Source: a virus. From it: a DNA stretch of 30,127 bases. Shown piece after piece: positions 29,365-30,127 of this stretch. The stretch's first letter is position 1, and the number at the start of each line of letters is the position of its first letter. Under the pieces are notes generated by a model, which searched no databases, had not been told where the DNA came from, and saw only the letters and a list, made by a program, of their open reading frames with translations. The DNA lies in IMG/VR virus record IMGVR_UViG_3300003267_000536, positions 1 through 30,127 of that record. One strand, written 5' to 3'. Both the position numbers and the translations under genes were made by a program.

Positions 29365-30127
29365 GAGCGCCTGCCGGCCCGCTCGAGCACCTGGGTCAAC
29401 GCACCGGCGAACTCTTCCCGCGCCACCATGCGCATGGTAGCTACCGTCTGCATATCGGCGTTGCCCTGGACCAACACGTCGACCTTGACATCGCCTATAG
29501 AAACATTTGCTCCAGTCGGACCGAGCGGTATCACCTGCCCGCCCACATTGGGCCGGAACAGTTCGACCTGGCGCGGGCCTTCGTTGATCTGGTACACCCG
29601 GCCTGCAGTCACCGGACCGCCGTATTGTCGGTTATTGCCGGTTAGCGCGCGGTTGATGATGTTGGCGATACCCTGGGCACCGCCAGTGGACACAGGCGGC
29701 GCGTTAGGTGCGCTAAGACTGGCTAGTGCGCCGGTCAGCAGCGCAGCGAGCTGCTCAGGACTGCGAGATTTGATGTTCTTCTCGAACTGATCGTTGAGAT
29801 TGCGCAAGCCGACGAGCAACGGGAAGTTGTTCGGGTCCAAACCCTGCATCTTCAACTGGTCGATAATCGGAGATAGCAGTGTCAACAGCGACTTGGCCTG
29901 GCCGATCGGAATGTTGGCTAGGAGATTGTTGACCGCTTCCGACGTGTCGACAACCTTACCTTGAGCTTCCAACACCCGTAGATGCGCCTGCTCGACCCCG
30001 AGCAGCGCCGCTTTGACATCCGGCGCTTGTTTGATCGACTCGACGCGGTGTCGCTCGAGGCCGATCCGGCGGCGCTCACCGCGACCTGCGCGGACGCCGA
30101 CCGCGGCGCGCTGGCCGTCGCGGCCCT
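29361..30127 (-). CDS. Tape measure protein, C-terminal part (5' end cut by window edge)
   Basis: The frame stays open from the stop at 29361 to the right edge, showing 255 residues, so the start lies outside. The region has long helices (VNNLLANIPIGQAKSLLTLL, DQFEKNIKSRS) and ends with YQINEGPRQVELFRPNVGG, the kind of closing motif seen in tape measure proteins that set siphovirus tail length. It lies just upstream of the minor tail genes, where tape measure genes normally are. A possible internal GTG at 29975 is not needed. Confidence 0.8.
   Translation of the reverse strand, partial: GRDGQRAAVGVRAGRGERRRIGLERHRVESIKQAPDVKAALLGVEQAHLRVLEAQGKVVDTSEAVNNLLANIPIGQAKSLLTLLSPIIDQLKMQGLDPNNFPLLVGLRNLNDQFEKNIKSRSPEQLAALLTGALASLSAPNAPPVSTGGAQGIANIINRALTGNNRQYGGPVTAGRVYQINEGPRQVELFRPNVGGQVIPLGPTGANVSIGDVKVDVLVQGNADMQTVATMRMVAREEFAGALTQVLERAGRRS

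Overview
The window is a piece of a tailed (siphovirus-type) phage genome with high GC content, most likely infecting an actinobacterium. The signs are the gene types (prim-pol/helicase, DUF669-like and Sak4-like recombination proteins, a DUF5047-like tail hub, many tiny zinc-knuckle proteins), frequent GTG/TTG starts, very compact coding with stop/start overlaps at most junctions, and promoters placed so that the mRNA would begin at the start codon. No tRNA, CRISPR array, integrase or insertion sequence was seen. Almost everything is read right to left on the minus strand. Only a small repressor-like gene and a SNF2 helicase are read on the plus strand.

From right to left, in the direction of transcription: the C-terminal part of a tape measure protein is cut by the right edge. 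It is followed by a 1100-residue minor tail protein, a tail appendage protein with a duplicated beta domain, a tail hub and a small OB-like tail protein (30127-23787). Next comes a lysis region (23790-21095): an M15-like endolysin, three small membrane proteins and an r1t-like holin. Two signalling proteins are inserted into it, a complete EAL c-di-GMP phosphodiesterase and a stand-alone response-regulator receiver. Then come four small genes and a C5-cytosine methyltransferase (21063-19203), convergent with the plus-strand repressor-SNF2 pair (17686-19211). From 17571 to 13332 there are sixteen small genes, several with zinc knuckles, and one resembling superinfection-immunity membrane proteins.

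The replication and recombination block follows (13309-6361): Cas4/RecB-like nuclease, Sak4-like ATPase, DUF669-like protein with an SSB-style acidic tail, a prim-pol/helicase fusion, a 290-bp intergenic region full of GTTGTGAC repeats and hairpins (a candidate origin), and a family A DNA polymerase. Then come a RuvC-like protein, an adenylosuccinate-synthetase homologue with the PurZ signature, a nucleoside-deoxyribosyltransferase/dUTPase fusion, an N6-adenine methyltransferase and small genes. The terminase small and large subunits lie at the left edge, the large subunit cut by the edge.

The most important inference is that this phage may make 2-aminoadenine (Z) DNA. Its PurA homologue is short (335 residues) and has Ser where cellular PurA has the catalytic Asp in the first loop, as in phage PurZ. 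It sits near a family A polymerase with an exonuclease domain, as the DpoZ polymerases do. No HD-domain DatZ was found in the window. If the genome is Z-substituted, the phage-encoded N6-adenine methyltransferase would meet 2-aminoadenine instead of adenine. Other points of interest are the EAL/receiver pair in the lysis cassette, two recurring promoter classes (a TAGG(G/A)T -10 class before replication genes and purZ, and a GGCAAAC-box class near the repressor), the iteron region, and roughly five-fold enrichment of CTCGAG.
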